NCBI RefSeq assembly: GCF_021390515.1
Contig: NZ_JAJUXI010000002.1
Coordinates: 124,001 to 188,000 of the forward strand
Direction: 5' to 3'
Source: Dyadobacter sp. CY326
GTDB lineage: Bacteria > Bacteroidota > Bacteroidia > Cytophagales > Spirosomataceae
DNA length: 64,000 bases
Below are positions 45,055-54,042 of the stretch, piece by piece. Within the stretch, counting starts at the first letter, position 1; every line of letters begins with the position of its first letter. The notes below the pieces were generated by a model that saw only the letters and a list, made by a program, of their open reading frames with translations, had not been told where the DNA came from and did not search any database. The translations under genes and the position numbers were made by a program.

Positions 45055-46782
45055 ATGAAAAGGAATAACATTTCAAAATACATACTCAGGTTTGCTGCCT
45101 GCGCGCTGCTTTCGGTGACGGCGGGCTGCACCAACCTGGACGAAGAACTTTACGATCGGATCACCTCCGAAAACTTTCTGCAAACACGTGACGACGTGAC
45201 GCGCGACTTTTTGCGCGCATTCGAACACAGCTATTGGAGCATTCAAGGCGGCGGCACATTCATGCTGCAAGAGAACAGCTCTGATGAAATGATGACCATC
45301 AACCGCCAGGGCGACTGGTTTGACGGCGGGCAGTTCCAGCGCGTGCATTACCACACCTGGACGCCTCAGGACAACTTTACCAGCGACCCCTGGAACGCGC
45401 TTTACGGCGGCGTAACATTGGCGACCAACTCACTGGAAGATCTGGAAGGCATTACTGATCCTACCAAATTCGAGATGACGCGTGAAGAACTGGATGGCAT
45501 GATCGCAGAGCTGAAAGTGCTCCGCGCGTGGCTGAACATTCGTTTGCTGGATTTTTACCGCAACATTGTCATTGTTACTAAAGTAAAAGGACAAACGGAA
45601 GGCGGCTTGCAGTCGACTCCTCAGGAATCATTTGCTTTCATTGAGCAAGAGCTGAAAGATGCGCTTCCAAAGCTTTCGACCAACACAACATTGGGCAACA
45701 ATGTGGTGGGACGCTGGACAAAAGGCGGCGCCGCTTCCCTGCTGGTGCGCTTGTATTTAAATGCGAAGATTTACACGGGAACGGATCGTTTCAAAGACTG
45801 CGAAACGGTTGCACAGGAAATCATTGACGGCAAATATGGCAATTATGCGCTTGAAACACGCTGGGATGCGCCCTTCGATTATACCAACCCGACTTCCAAA
45901 GAAACGATCTTTGGTTTTCCGGGAAGCTTTGCGCAAACGCACTGGCAATATGATGGCGGAATGTATTTCTGGATGCTTCCGAACCTGGCGCCAAGCTATT
46001 TTGGATTCACCGATTTTGGCAATGCAAACCCCAAGTATGCCATGCAGCCGGGCCGCGATGTGGATAGTGTGGAGTACAACTTTACATTGGGCAAGCCATT
46101 CATCAAGTTTCAGAAATACAAGGATGATCTGCGTTTGAAAAAATACAAAAACCTGGGTAACAGCAAGCGTGAGGGAATGTTCCTGTATGGCTATCTGCCT
46201 TACACAAATCCTGCGGGCAAGGCGGACACAGTGAGAGGTTTCAAAGGCCCTTATGCCCTTTTCCTGCGTGATCAGGTTGGTAAATTCCTGGATGCCAAGC
46301 CAGGAACCAAGATTGCCGACAAGGTTTCGAACATGAACAATGGGGATAACAACTCAGGACTTTACCCTGTGAAATATCCTTATTACCCAAGCGACGATCA
46401 GAACAAAATCACTTCGGCTTATGCAGAAATCCGTCTTGCCGAAATCTATTATTCTTTGGCTGAATGTAAATATCGTGCAGGAAACAAAGCGGCGGCTGCC
46501 ACATTGCTGAATGCAGTTCGCAAACGCAACTATCCAGCTGGCTCGCCGAGTCTTTACAAAGCCAATGGCGCTGAGCTGACCGATCAGGAAATGCTGGACG
46601 AATGGATGCGTGAGTTTTTGGCAGAAGGCAGAAGAAGAACGGATTTGGTCCGTTGGGGCGTGTTCAGCACCGGCACATGGTGGGACAAAAAGCCTGACGG
46701 TGACAACCATACAGACATTTTACCAATCGGCCAGAATGTGCTGAATTCTTCACCGCAATTGAAGCAAAATCCAGGTTACTAA
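45055..46782 (+). CDS. SusD/RagB-family glycan-binding lipoprotein (xylan locus)
   Basis: 575 residues. The signal ends in the lipobox SVTAGCTNLDEELYDRITSE with Cys25. The body is a classical SusD (N-terminal TPR part with GGVTLATNSLEDLEGI, then VLRAWLNIRLLDFYRNIVIV near 163; C-terminal RLAEIYYSLAECKYRAGNKA near 470 and DEWMREFLAEGRRRTDLVRW). It differs from the SusD at 22654 in length and in its canonical C-terminal signature. It captures glycan at the surface for the SusC. The large cytochrome/PA14 gene starts 11 bases after its stop, so all three are one unit. Confidence 0.95.
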   Translation: MKRNNISKYILRFAACALLSVTAGCTNLDEELYDRITSENFLQTRDDVTRDFLRAFEHSYWSIQGGGTFMLQENSSDEMMTINRQGDWFDGGQFQRVHYHTWTPQDNFTSDPWNALYGGVTLATNSLEDLEGITDPTKFEMTREELDGMIAELKVLRAWLNIRLLDFYRNIVIVTKVKGQTEGGLQSTPQESFAFIEQELKDALPKLSTNTTLGNNVVGRWTKGGAASLLVRLYLNAKIYTGTDRFKDCETVAQEIIDGKYGNYALETRWDAPFDYTNPTSKETIFGFPGSFAQTHWQYDGGMYFWMLPNLAPSYFGFTDFGNANPKYAMQPGRDVDSVEYNFTLGKPFIKFQKYKDDLRLKKYKNLGNSKREGMFLYGYLPYTNPAGKADTVRGFKGPYALFLRDQVGKFLDAKPGTKIADKVSNMNNGDNNSGLYPVKYPYYPSDDQNKITSAYAEIRLAEIYYSLAECKYRAGNKAAAATLLNAVRKRNYPAGSPSLYKANGAELTDQEMLDEWMREFLAEGRRRTDLVRWGVFSTGTWWDKKPDGDNHTDILPIGQNVLNSSPQLKQNPGY

Positions 46783-46793
46783 AATTATTTTAA

Positions 46794-49781
46794 ATGAAAT
46801 TTCACAAGTTTTTGGCCGGGCTAAGTGCCGCAACATTGGTTGCGGTTCTTGGCTCTGCTACTTTTATTGATCATAACAAATCGCTTCCTGACGTGAAGCG
46901 TCCGCGCGAGGCCTGGGTTTTGCGGTCGGTGCTGGATGTCCATCCGAGAATCCTGAGCATTGCATTGCACGACAATCTCTGGCTGGCATATAACACCAAA
47001 ACGGCTGCATTATACAAAGCCTGGACGGGAAAAATCAACTTTGGCGGCCCTGTTTACACATCTTCACATGGTCCGCAGCCCGTTTCATCCGGGACGACTT
47101 ACATGGAAGAGCCCGATGAAAATCCCTGGCGCATTGAAGCTGATGGAAAGCAGGTTACGCCTGATATCAGCTACAAAGGCCACACAATTCTGAACAATCA
47201 GGTTACACTGAAATATGAGCTGGATTATCAGGGAACGAAGATTCTGGTTGAGGAGAAACCTGAGTTTTTTGATGCCGGAAACGGCAAAGCTGGCTTTGAG
47301 CGCGCATTTACAGTTTCCAATGTTCCTGATGGCGTTGCGCTGTCACTGAACATGCATTTGAATTCACTTTCAGCTGCAACGGATTATAAAACCGATGGAA
47401 AATTCGCCGTAACCGAGCAACGTGACGAGCATTCCGGAAGTCAGTCTTTCAAAGCGATTGACGGAAAACTGGTGCTCAACAGCAACGGAAAAACGACCTT
47501 TTCCATTAACCTGACTAAAAAACCCGAGCAGGCGCAGACGCAGCAGCAAGTCAGCAAAACTGAAATGGTGGCCGGACTTTTTGCCAAAAGCGATTGCAAC
47601 ACTTGTCACAATCAGGACGTGAAAACGGTTGGCCCGGCTTATAAGGCAATTGCTGAGCGATACGATAACAATGATCAGAACAAAAATGCATTGGTTGCAA
47701 AAGTGATCAAAGGCGGCGCGGGCAACTGGGGACAAATCGCCATGTCGCCCCACCCTGATTTGAAAAAAGAAGATGCTGAAACCATGGTGTCCTACATTCT
47801 GGACCTGGATGCAGAGAAGGAAAGAGCGCAGGCGGCAAACAAATTAATGCCTAAGCCAGCCTACCCTATCGCATTGAAATCTGTAAACCCTGCACAAGTT
47901 GCAGCTGCCACTGAAAAGCCGGGCATAGCAGTGAATGTTTATCAGTTTGCCAGCGGCATTGGCAATGTTCCTGAAATCAATGATGAAATGTTGCCTGTTA
48001 AATCGGGATCGATCAATGCGCTGCATTTGGATGATCAGGATTTTGGCGACTTGAAAGACAACTTTGCCATTTTCGCAAGTGGTTATATCAACATCAAAAA
48101 GGCCACCAACATTGTTTTCAGATTGGTTTGTGACGATGGCGGCAAGCTGTTTATCGACAACAAACTGGTTGCTGACAACGGCGTAAACCACGGATTGCAA
48201 CCGACAGACGGCGAAATGATCTTGAAAGCGGGCAAGCATCCTTTCACTGTGGAATATTATCAAGGCGCATTTGGCAAAGGACTTTCGCTGCAATGGAGAC
48301 CTTATGGCAGCAAAGAATTCACAGTGGTGCCGCCAAGCGTTTTCACTTACAAAGGAGCCGACATTAAAAAGACCGGTCAAACGCCTGTTGACGTTAAGAA
48401 AACGGACGTTCCCGGAGATCAGTCGCCGCTTGTTGCCGTGCACCCAAGTTTCACATTGTCGCAAGCACGGCCGGACAATTTTCAGCCAAAAGTAGGCGGA
48501 ATCGATTTTCTGGCAGATGGCAGAATGGTTGTAAGCACGTGGGATTCCTTGGGTTCGGTTTACATTGTGGACGGACGCAAAGCTGCTTCGCCAAGTGATA
48601 TCAAAGTAAAACGCATTGCATATGGCCTCGCCGAACCGCTGGGTTTGAAAGTGGTTGACGATGAGATTTATATCATGCAAAAGCAGGAATTGACCAAGCT
48701 GGTTGACCTGAACAAAGATGAGATCATCGATGAATATCAGACCATTTGCAACGGCTGGAAAGTTTCAGCCAATTTCCATGAATTCGCATTCGGGCTGGTT
48801 TACAAAGACGGCTATTTCTACGGAACATTGGCAACTGCCATTAACCCGGGCGGCGCCAGCACAAAGCCCCAGATCCCGGACCGTGGCAAAGTCGTGAAAA
48901 TCTCTAAAAAAGACGGCTCATTTACATTTGTGGCATCCGGCCTTCGCACGCCGAATGGCATTGGTTTGGGTGTGGATAGTGAAATTTTTATCGCCGATAA
49001 CCAGGGCGACTGGCTTCCGGCCAACAAGATCATTCATTTGCAGGAAGGTGCCTGGTATGGCTCACGTTCTGTGGATTTTGAAGGAACAGCCAACAAAGTG
49101 GAAACGCCGCCGGTTGTGTGGTTGACCCAGGATGAAATCGGCAACTCACCCAGTCAGCCAGCCAAGCTGAATGTGGGTCCTTATCAAAATCAAATGATCC
49201 ATGGCGATGTGACGCATGGCGGGATCAAGCGTGTTTTTGCTGAAAAAGTAAATGGCGCTTACCAGGGAGCCGCATTCCGGTTTACCCAAGGTTTGGAAGC
49301 GGGTGTTAACCGCCTGGCATGGAGCCCGGACGGCTCGTTATACATTGGCGGCGTGGGTTCAACGGGCAACTGGGGACACAGCGGCAAGCTCAGCTATGGT
49401 TTGCAAAAGCTGACTTTCAATGAAAAGGTTGCATTTGAAATGCTGGCGGTGAGAGCGAAATCCAATGGTGTGGAAATTGAATTCACAGAGCCTTTGAAAG
49501 AGGGCGTTGGAGAGTTGCCATCCGATTATGACATTCGTCAATGGTGGTTTAAGCCAACCGCAGATTACGGCGGACCGAAAATGGATAACGAAAATCTTGC
49601 TGTTAATGCTGTCAAAATCTCTGCCGACCGGAAAAAAGTCACATTGCAATTGGCAGGCATGAAAAGCAAGCACGTGGTCTACATTCATTTGAACAGAAAA
49701 ACCATCGTGAGCCAAGCTGGCAACACGCTTTGGAGCACCGAAGCCTGGTATAACATGAACCAAATTCCCGGAAATATTTAA
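46794..49781 (+). CDS. Secreted cytochrome c - PA14 - beta-propeller dehydrogenase-like protein
   Basis: 995 residues. A signal-like N-helix (~1-24) is followed by a ~240-residue beta-rich domain. A c-type cytochrome module has heme site CNTCH (268-272) and a probable axial Met317 in QIAMSPHPDLKKEDAETMVS. A PA14-like sandwich (~390-520, KLFIDNKLVADNG, LSLQWRPYG) is next. The last half is a propeller of the sorbosone-dehydrogenase type (GGIDFLADGRMVVSTWDSLG, VASGLRTPNGIGLGVD, VNRLAWSPDGSLYIGG). The heme suggests electron transfer from a sugar-oxidising propeller to the respiratory chain. It directly follows SusC-SusD; the role in xylan use is not known. Confidence 0.85.
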   Translation: MKFHKFLAGLSAATLVAVLGSATFIDHNKSLPDVKRPREAWVLRSVLDVHPRILSIALHDNLWLAYNTKTAALYKAWTGKINFGGPVYTSSHGPQPVSSGTTYMEEPDENPWRIEADGKQVTPDISYKGHTILNNQVTLKYELDYQGTKILVEEKPEFFDAGNGKAGFERAFTVSNVPDGVALSLNMHLNSLSAATDYKTDGKFAVTEQRDEHSGSQSFKAIDGKLVLNSNGKTTFSINLTKKPEQAQTQQQVSKTEMVAGLFAKSDCNTCHNQDVKTVGPAYKAIAERYDNNDQNKNALVAKVIKGGAGNWGQIAMSPHPDLKKEDAETMVSYILDLDAEKERAQAANKLMPKPAYPIALKSVNPAQVAAATEKPGIAVNVYQFASGIGNVPEINDEMLPVKSGSINALHLDDQDFGDLKDNFAIFASGYINIKKATNIVFRLVCDDGGKLFIDNKLVADNGVNHGLQPTDGEMILKAGKHPFTVEYYQGAFGKGLSLQWRPYGSKEFTVVPPSVFTYKGADIKKTGQTPVDVKKTDVPGDQSPLVAVHPSFTLSQARPDNFQPKVGGIDFLADGRMVVSTWDSLGSVYIVDGRKAASPSDIKVKRIAYGLAEPLGLKVVDDEIYIMQKQELTKLVDLNKDEIIDEYQTICNGWKVSANFHEFAFGLVYKDGYFYGTLATAINPGGASTKPQIPDRGKVVKISKKDGSFTFVASGLRTPNGIGLGVDSEIFIADNQGDWLPANKIIHLQEGAWYGSRSVDFEGTANKVETPPVVWLTQDEIGNSPSQPAKLNVGPYQNQMIHGDVTHGGIKRVFAEKVNGAYQGAAFRFTQGLEAGVNRLAWSPDGSLYIGGVGSTGNWGHSGKLSYGLQKLTFNEKVAFEMLAVRAKSNGVEIEFTEPLKEGVGELPSDYDIRQWWFKPTADYGGPKMDNENLAVNAVKISADRKKVTLQLAGMKSKHVVYIHLNRKTIVSQAGNTLWSTEAWYNMNQIPGNI

Positions 49782-49807
49782 GTTCTCGTTTCGGAATTTA
49801 AAAGTCG

Positions 49808-49853
49808 ATCCAATGAATGAGCAATTAACCGCTCGTTCATTGGATTTTTTTTT
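49808..49853 (+). terminator. Rho-independent terminator after the cytochrome gene
   Basis: ATCCAATGAATGAGC (49808-49822) pairs with GCTCGTTCATTGGAT (49831-49845) with one mismatch and an 8-base loop. A run of T's follows at once (49845-49853). It ends the SusC-SusD-cytochrome transcript 27 bases after the stop. Confidence 0.85.
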
Positions 49854-49984
49854 GGTGGCTATTTTTAAAGGAAACTTCGCTTGTCAATGATTGAATTTCT
49901 GCCCGACATTAATAACGCTTTGCGCGAACCATAATCAGCGAACAAACGTGTTCCGTTTTGATGTTGTCTCGATAAAAAAAGAAA

Positions 49985-50863
49985 ATGCAGGAAACGAAAG
50001 GAGTGCTTGAACGGATTTCGCATCATGAGAAATTGGGGCTTACTGTGAATGAAAACTGTTCGATCGCCTTGCCTGCGGACGTCTTGCAAAAATTGCTTCA
50101 ACCGCACCGGCTTGCGCATTATTGCTTTATTTTCATGGATGAGGGTTCGGAAACTTATCAGGTCGATTTGCAAAAAATCAGCATTTCTGATGGCCAGGTG
50201 GCTTTTGGTTTGCCTAATCAGATTTTTACCAATCCAATAAAAAAGGAAAGCAACCAGAATTACAAAATCGGTTTTGATGAAAACACTTTGGCGTTGCTTC
50301 CACACACTTACCCATTCCTGCTCAATCCTTTAAACACAAACACGATCACTTTTGACCCTGTCGCAAAACAGCGTGTCAAGTCTGTTATGTCCATTTTATT
50401 TCAGCTGCTCCATGCCGAAGGGAAACAAAAACCCGCCGAGATTATCCTGGCGCATCTGAACACATTGCTGACAGAATTTAACAGCGCATACTTTGCAGAA
50501 GCCAATCAGGAGCTAATTTCGGACCCAAAAATGACGAAATATGTTGAATTCAGGCTGGCTGTGGAATCGCACCTCACCGAGCAGCCGGATGTGCACACGA
50601 TTGCTGAAAGCCTGGCCCTGACCACGAGCACGCTGTATGGGATTGTGAAAGAATATTCGGGCCTTTCGCCAAAAGAATGGATGACAAACCGGCTGATGCT
50701 GGAAGCCCAGCGGAAATTGCGTTACTCGCCCGTCTCAGTCAAAGAACTGGCTTACGAGCTCGGTTTCAATGATCCCGATTACTTTTCCCGAACATTCAAA
50801 AAGAACACTGGCAAGAGCATAAGCAGGTTTTTGGAGGACTTGCGCGATTTGTCCAGCAACTAA
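49985..50863 (+). CDS. AraC-family transcriptional regulator
   Basis: 292 residues. The C-terminal AraC domain has HTH 1 (PDVHTIAESLALTTSTLYGI near 215) and HTH 2 (SVKELAYELGFNDPDYFSRT near 260). The N-terminal ~180 residues form a sensing domain beginning with GVLERISHHEKLGLTVNENC, without a recognised ligand site. The promoter region after the terminator shows no full -7 box. The next gene, a short-chain dehydrogenase, begins 71 bases after its stop and is its probable target. Confidence 0.88.
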   Translation: MQETKGVLERISHHEKLGLTVNENCSIALPADVLQKLLQPHRLAHYCFIFMDEGSETYQVDLQKISISDGQVAFGLPNQIFTNPIKKESNQNYKIGFDENTLALLPHTYPFLLNPLNTNTITFDPVAKQRVKSVMSILFQLLHAEGKQKPAEIILAHLNTLLTEFNSAYFAEANQELISDPKMTKYVEFRLAVESHLTEQPDVHTIAESLALTTSTLYGIVKEYSGLSPKEWMTNRLMLEAQRKLRYSPVSVKELAYELGFNDPDYFSRTFKKNTGKSISRFLEDLRDLSSN

Positions 50864-50933
50864 CATGATTTGTCCATTCCGGCTGCTTTCCAACTGACTA
50901 CTTTCGTTCCGTCAGTTTAAATCAGTTTATAAA

Positions 50934-51671
50934 ATGAAATCAGCATTAGTTACAGGAGGCAATAAAGGCATTGGGTATGAAGTAGTTAAACAACTTTCTA
51001 AAAACGGATTCTTCGTTTACCTGGGCAGCCGGAGCTTGGAAAGCGGATTATCAGCAGCTGAAAAGCTAAAAGCGGAAGGATTTTCAAACATTGAGGCCGT
51101 TACATTGGATGTGACCAATCAGGAATCCATTGACGCAGCCCGCGCTACAATTGGTAAAAAAACGGAAGTTCTTGATGTGCTTGTAAACAATGCGGGCATC
51201 TCCGGCGGGTTTCAGCAATCAGCGCTGGAAACGAAAATCGATACATTTAAAACGGTTTATGAAACCAATGTGTTCGGTGCGATCAGCGTTACACAGGCCT
51301 TTTTCGATCTGTTGCAAAAATCATCTGCGCCGCGCATTGTGAATGTAAGCACGAGTATGGCTTCGCTAACACTGGCGGCGGATTTGTCAAGCAGCAGTTA
51401 CCCTACGCGGTTTGTTGCCTATCAATCGTCAAAGTCTGCGCTGAATATGTACACCATTAATCTTGCTTATGAGCTGCGTGATACGGCATTCAAAGTCAAT
51501 GCAGTGTGCCCGGGTTATACAAAAACAGATTTTACAGGGCATCAAGGGACGAGCACACCCGAGGAAGCGAGACAGCGCATTGCGAAGTATGCAATGATTG
51601 GAAACAACGGACCGACCGGTCAGTTTTTTAGTGAAGAATATTTTCCAGCACCAGCCAATTGTCCCTGGTAA
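50934..51671 (+). CDS. Short-chain dehydrogenase/reductase (SDR)
   Basis: 245 residues, classical SDR. Cofactor motif ALVTGGNKGIGYEVVKQLSK (TGxxxGIG) at the N-terminus, NNAG in LVNNAGISGGF near 85, catalytic Ser in IVNVSTSMASL near 138, and YQSSK with the catalytic Tyr-x-x-x-Lys near 161-165. The C-terminal VCPGYTKTDF motif follows. It probably reduces a carbonyl with NAD(P)H, substrate unknown. It follows an AraC gene on the same strand and ends before a strong bidirectional terminator. SDR and the convergent alcohol dehydrogenase may serve related alcohol chemistry. Confidence 0.9.
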   Translation: MKSALVTGGNKGIGYEVVKQLSKNGFFVYLGSRSLESGLSAAEKLKAEGFSNIEAVTLDVTNQESIDAARATIGKKTEVLDVLVNNAGISGGFQQSALETKIDTFKTVYETNVFGAISVTQAFFDLLQKSSAPRIVNVSTSMASLTLAADLSSSSYPTRFVAYQSSKSALNMYTINLAYELRDTAFKVNAVCPGYTKTDFTGHQGTSTPEEARQRIAKYAMIGNNGPTGQFFSEEYFPAPANCPW

Positions 51672-51681
51672 GTGCAGAAAG

Positions 51682-51726
51682 TTAAATTTTTAGCGGCTGA
51701 AAAATGTTCAGCCGCTAAAAATTTAA
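51682..51726. terminator. Bidirectional terminator between convergent dehydrogenase genes
   Basis: TTAAATTTTTAGCGGCTGA (51682-51700) and TCAGCCGCTAAAAATTTAA (51708-51726) form a perfect 19-bp stem with a 7-base loop. A/T flanks give U-rich tails on both strands. It sits between the convergent SDR (stop 51671) and alcohol dehydrogenase (stop 51731) genes and serves both. Confidence 0.9.
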
Positions 51727-51730
51727 GAAA

Positions 51731-52792
51731 TTAATTGGCTTTCAGCGAAGCCATATCGATGACAAAACGATATTTTACGTCGCCATTCAATAACCGCTCA
51801 TAAGCTTCATTAATCGATTGAATGTCAATCATTTCAATGTCTGCTGTGATGCCATGTTCGCCACAGAAGTCCAGCATTTCCTGTGTTTCGGCGATGCCGC
51901 CGATCATTGAACCTGAAAAACTCTTACGGCCCTGAATAAGGCTGAAAGCAGCCACCGGCAGCGGATGCTCGGGAGCGCCTACGAGTGCCAGCGAACCGTC
52001 TACACGAAGCAATCTCAGGTAAGCATTGATGTCATGCTGTGCAGAAACCGCATCCAAAATAAAATGCAGCTTTCCAGTGTAAGCGGACATTTGCGCTTCG
52101 TCTTTGGACAAAACAACTTCATCCGCTCCAAGGCGTTTCGCCTCAGCAAATTTCGTTTGAGAAGTTGTAAAAGCAACCACCTCAGCCCCCATTGCTTTGG
52201 CGATTTTAATGCCCATATGTCCCAGACCGCCAATTCCTACAACGCCAACTTTCTGGCCCGGACCTACATTCCAGTGACGCAAGGGTGAATAAGTGGTGAT
52301 TCCAGCGCACAGCAATGGTGCCGCAGCTGCCAGATCCATATTTTCGGGAATGCGCAATACAAAGTTTTCACTTACGACAATGCTTTCTGAATAGCCGCCA
52401 AAGGTTGGCGAGCCCGGAATGTGTTTGTCGGGCGAGTTATAAGTGCCTGTCATGCCCGGTTCGCAATATTGCTCCAAACCTTCATTGCAATATTGGCATT
52501 CCTGACAGGAGTCAACCATGCAACCCACGCCTACTACATCTCCAACCTTGAATTTTTGCACATGGTCGCCTACACGCACAACTTTGCCGACGATTTCGTG
52601 CCCGGGAACGCATGGATACATGGATGGTCCCCATTCACTTTTTGCAGTATGTAAATCGGAATGGCAGACCCCGCAGAACAAGATATCAATCTCCACATCA
52701 TGCGGCGTAGGTTTCCGGCGGTTGATATCCATTTGATTTAAAGGAGCTTCGGCTGCCTCGGTTCCGAATGCTTTTACGACAGTTGTTTCCAT
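51731..52792 (-). CDS. Zinc-dependent NAD(P) alcohol dehydrogenase
   Basis: 353 residues of the medium-chain dehydrogenase family, cinnamyl-alcohol-dehydrogenase-like. Catalytic zinc ligands lie in FCGVCHSDLH (Cys near 38) and VPGHEIVGKV (His-Glu near 62). Four structural zinc Cys lie in VDSCQECQYCNEGLEQYCE (near 93-111). The Rossmann motif is VGVVGIGGLGHMGIKIA near 178. It oxidises alcohols or reduces aldehydes with NADP(H). A good -7 box lies upstream. The 3' end faces the SDR gene across the 19-bp stem. Confidence 0.92.
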   Translation of the reverse strand: METTVVKAFGTEAAEAPLNQMDINRRKPTPHDVEIDILFCGVCHSDLHTAKSEWGPSMYPCVPGHEIVGKVVRVGDHVQKFKVGDVVGVGCMVDSCQECQYCNEGLEQYCEPGMTGTYNSPDKHIPGSPTFGGYSESIVVSENFVLRIPENMDLAAAAPLLCAGITTYSPLRHWNVGPGQKVGVVGIGGLGHMGIKIAKAMGAEVVAFTTSQTKFAEAKRLGADEVVLSKDEAQMSAYTGKLHFILDAVSAQHDINAYLRLLRVDGSLALVGAPEHPLPVAAFSLIQGRKSFSGSMIGGIAETQEMLDFCGEHGITADIEMIDIQSINEAYERLLNGDVKYRFVIDMASLKAN

Positions 52793-52863
52793 GAATTATT
52801 AGTTTGAGTTGGTTTGAAGATTTTTGATCTCTAATGATTATCCCTTGTGCAAAGGAAGTGTGC

Positions 52864-52871
52864 CAAAGGTA
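52864..52871 (-). promoter_or_regulatory. -7 box (TACCTTTG) of the alcohol dehydrogenase gene
   Basis: Minus strand 52871-52864 reads TACCTTTG, an exact -7 consensus, about 71 bases before the ATG at 52792. No TTG is found at the usual -33 distance. Confidence 0.45.
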
Positions 52872-52924
52872 AGCTTCGCGGGTGAAGAAAAAGCTTTGGT
52901 AATTCAATTTCGAATGATTGCAAA

Positions 52925-53083
52925 CTAGCTGGTGACAGCATTCGGCTGACGTCCGGATTTGTGTTTCCGGCATCCGTCGCTGCAATATTTGACTTCGTCC
53001 CAAACCTTTTCCCACTTTTTACGCCAGGTGAAGGGCCTGCCGCAGACGATACATACTTTTTCGGGAAGATCCTGCTTTTTCAT
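52925..53083 (-). CDS. DUF2256-type small zinc-finger protein
   Basis: 52 residues: [20 protein letters not shown], then [20 protein letters not shown]. This four-Cys CxxC...CxxxC layout with conserved Trp/Lys is the DUF2256 family, small zinc-binding proteins of unknown role that are often found beside photolyase or cryptochrome genes. None is seen here. It starts 53 bases after the serine acetyltransferase stop on the same strand. It is either a fourth cistron of the encapsulin operon or an independent gene. ATG is at 53081-53083 and TAG at 52925-52927. Confidence 0.75.
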   Translation of the reverse strand: MKKQDLPEKVCIVCGRPFTWRKKWEKVWDEVKYCSDGCRKHKSGRQPNAVTS

Positions 53084-53136
53084 GATGGGACAACTAGCGC
53101 AAATCTGATTGATTTCGAGGAAAATAAAAGTGAAGA

Positions 53137-53964
53137 TTATTTGAGTGTTGGCGCGTCTTCTTTTACCACAATGCGCAATTGGTGCGTGTTGAAAACCTGC
53201 GAATTCGGTTCAACGCTTTTAGTCAAAAATACACTTCCGCCGATCACACTGTTCTTGCCGATCACCGTGTCGCCGCCCAAAATGGTGGAGCGCGCGTAAA
53301 TAATCACATTGTCTTCAACGGTTGGGTGTCGTTTTGTCTCGGCCAGACTTTTCGCAACCTGCAATGCGCCGAGCGTTACGCCCTGGTAAATGCTGACGTT
53401 TTTGCCAATGATGCTTGTTGCGCCAATCACGATCCCGGTTCCGTGATCAATCATAAAAGGCACACCGATTTCAGCATTGGGATGAATGTCGACACCTGTC
53501 TTTCCATGTGCATACTCACATAGAATCCTTGGCAAAACAGGAATGCCTAGCTTGTTGAGATGATTGGCAATGCGGTAAACGGCGATGGCGTAAAATCCTG
53601 GGTAAGAAACGATTACTTCATTGACACTGTGCGAGGCCGGATCATATTCATTGATCTTATTGGCATCCAGCCGCAGGTTTTGATAAATGCCTTCGAGGGA
53701 AGAATAAAAATCATGAACGACGCCTTCAATGTCGATGCCGGACGGTTCGAGATAACTCAGCAATATATTTTCCAGATCGATCTGGTTCTTCTTTAATATG
53801 CCTTCATAGGATGTGCTTTTGGGCAAATGGTTGCTCGGAAACAGGAATTGCAGCAAGCCATCGAGCCACGAAATTGCGTCTACCGACGAAGGCGTTGCCT
53901 CCCACTCTACAATGTGGGTTTTCTTCAAAAGGCTTATTAAGGAACGCGTATTGAGGTTCTTCAT
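53137..53964 (-). CDS. Serine O-acetyltransferase (CysE/EpsC-like)
   Basis: 275 residues. The N-terminal helical part (~1-130) is followed by a left-handed beta-helix of hexapeptide repeats. Catalytic and CoA-binding signatures are [40 protein letters not shown] and then TLGALQ near residue 195. It makes O-acetylserine from serine and acetyl-CoA, the first step of cysteine synthesis. It lies 78 bases after the cysteine desulfurase gene; a 9-bp hairpin is in the gap. Presence beside a Family 2A encapsulin and its cargo is a known arrangement in this encapsulin family. The partner cysteine synthase is not in the window. Confidence 0.9.
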   Translation of the reverse strand: MKNLNTRSLISLLKKTHIVEWEATPSSVDAISWLDGLLQFLFPSNHLPKSTSYEGILKKNQIDLENILLSYLEPSGIDIEGVVHDFYSSLEGIYQNLRLDANKINEYDPASHSVNEVIVSYPGFYAIAVYRIANHLNKLGIPVLPRILCEYAHGKTGVDIHPNAEIGVPFMIDHGTGIVIGATSIIGKNVSIYQGVTLGALQVAKSLAETKRHPTVEDNVIIYARSTILGGDTVIGKNSVIGGSVFLTKSVEPNSQVFNTHQLRIVVKEDAPTLK

Positions 53965-53979
53965 TGGGTTATAAAAATA

Positions 53980-54009
53980 GGCTATTGGTATGTGAACATT
54001 CCAATAGCC
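53980..54009 (-). promoter_or_regulatory. Hairpin between desulfurase and acetyltransferase genes
   Basis: CCAATAGCC (54001-54009) and GGCTATTGG (53980-53988) form a 9-bp stem with a 12-base loop. On the coding (minus) strand it is followed by TATTTTTATAA before the acetyltransferase ATG at 53964. It resembles a weak terminator or attenuator that would lower acetyltransferase expression relative to shell and cargo. Confidence 0.5.
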
Positions 54010-54042
54010 GTAAATTACTCATTTTCTCCGTCCAGCCTGATG

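Noticed and set aside
47844..48680. 278-codon minus-strand open frame inside the cytochrome/PA14 gene
   Set aside because: It lies opposite well-defined PA14 and propeller sequence; its translation shows no domain and is typical antisense noise.
52698..53015. 105-codon frame overlapping the alcohol dehydrogenase start and DUF2256
   Set aside because: The DUF2256 frame in the same region has a clear four-Cys family pattern, and the longer frame does not.
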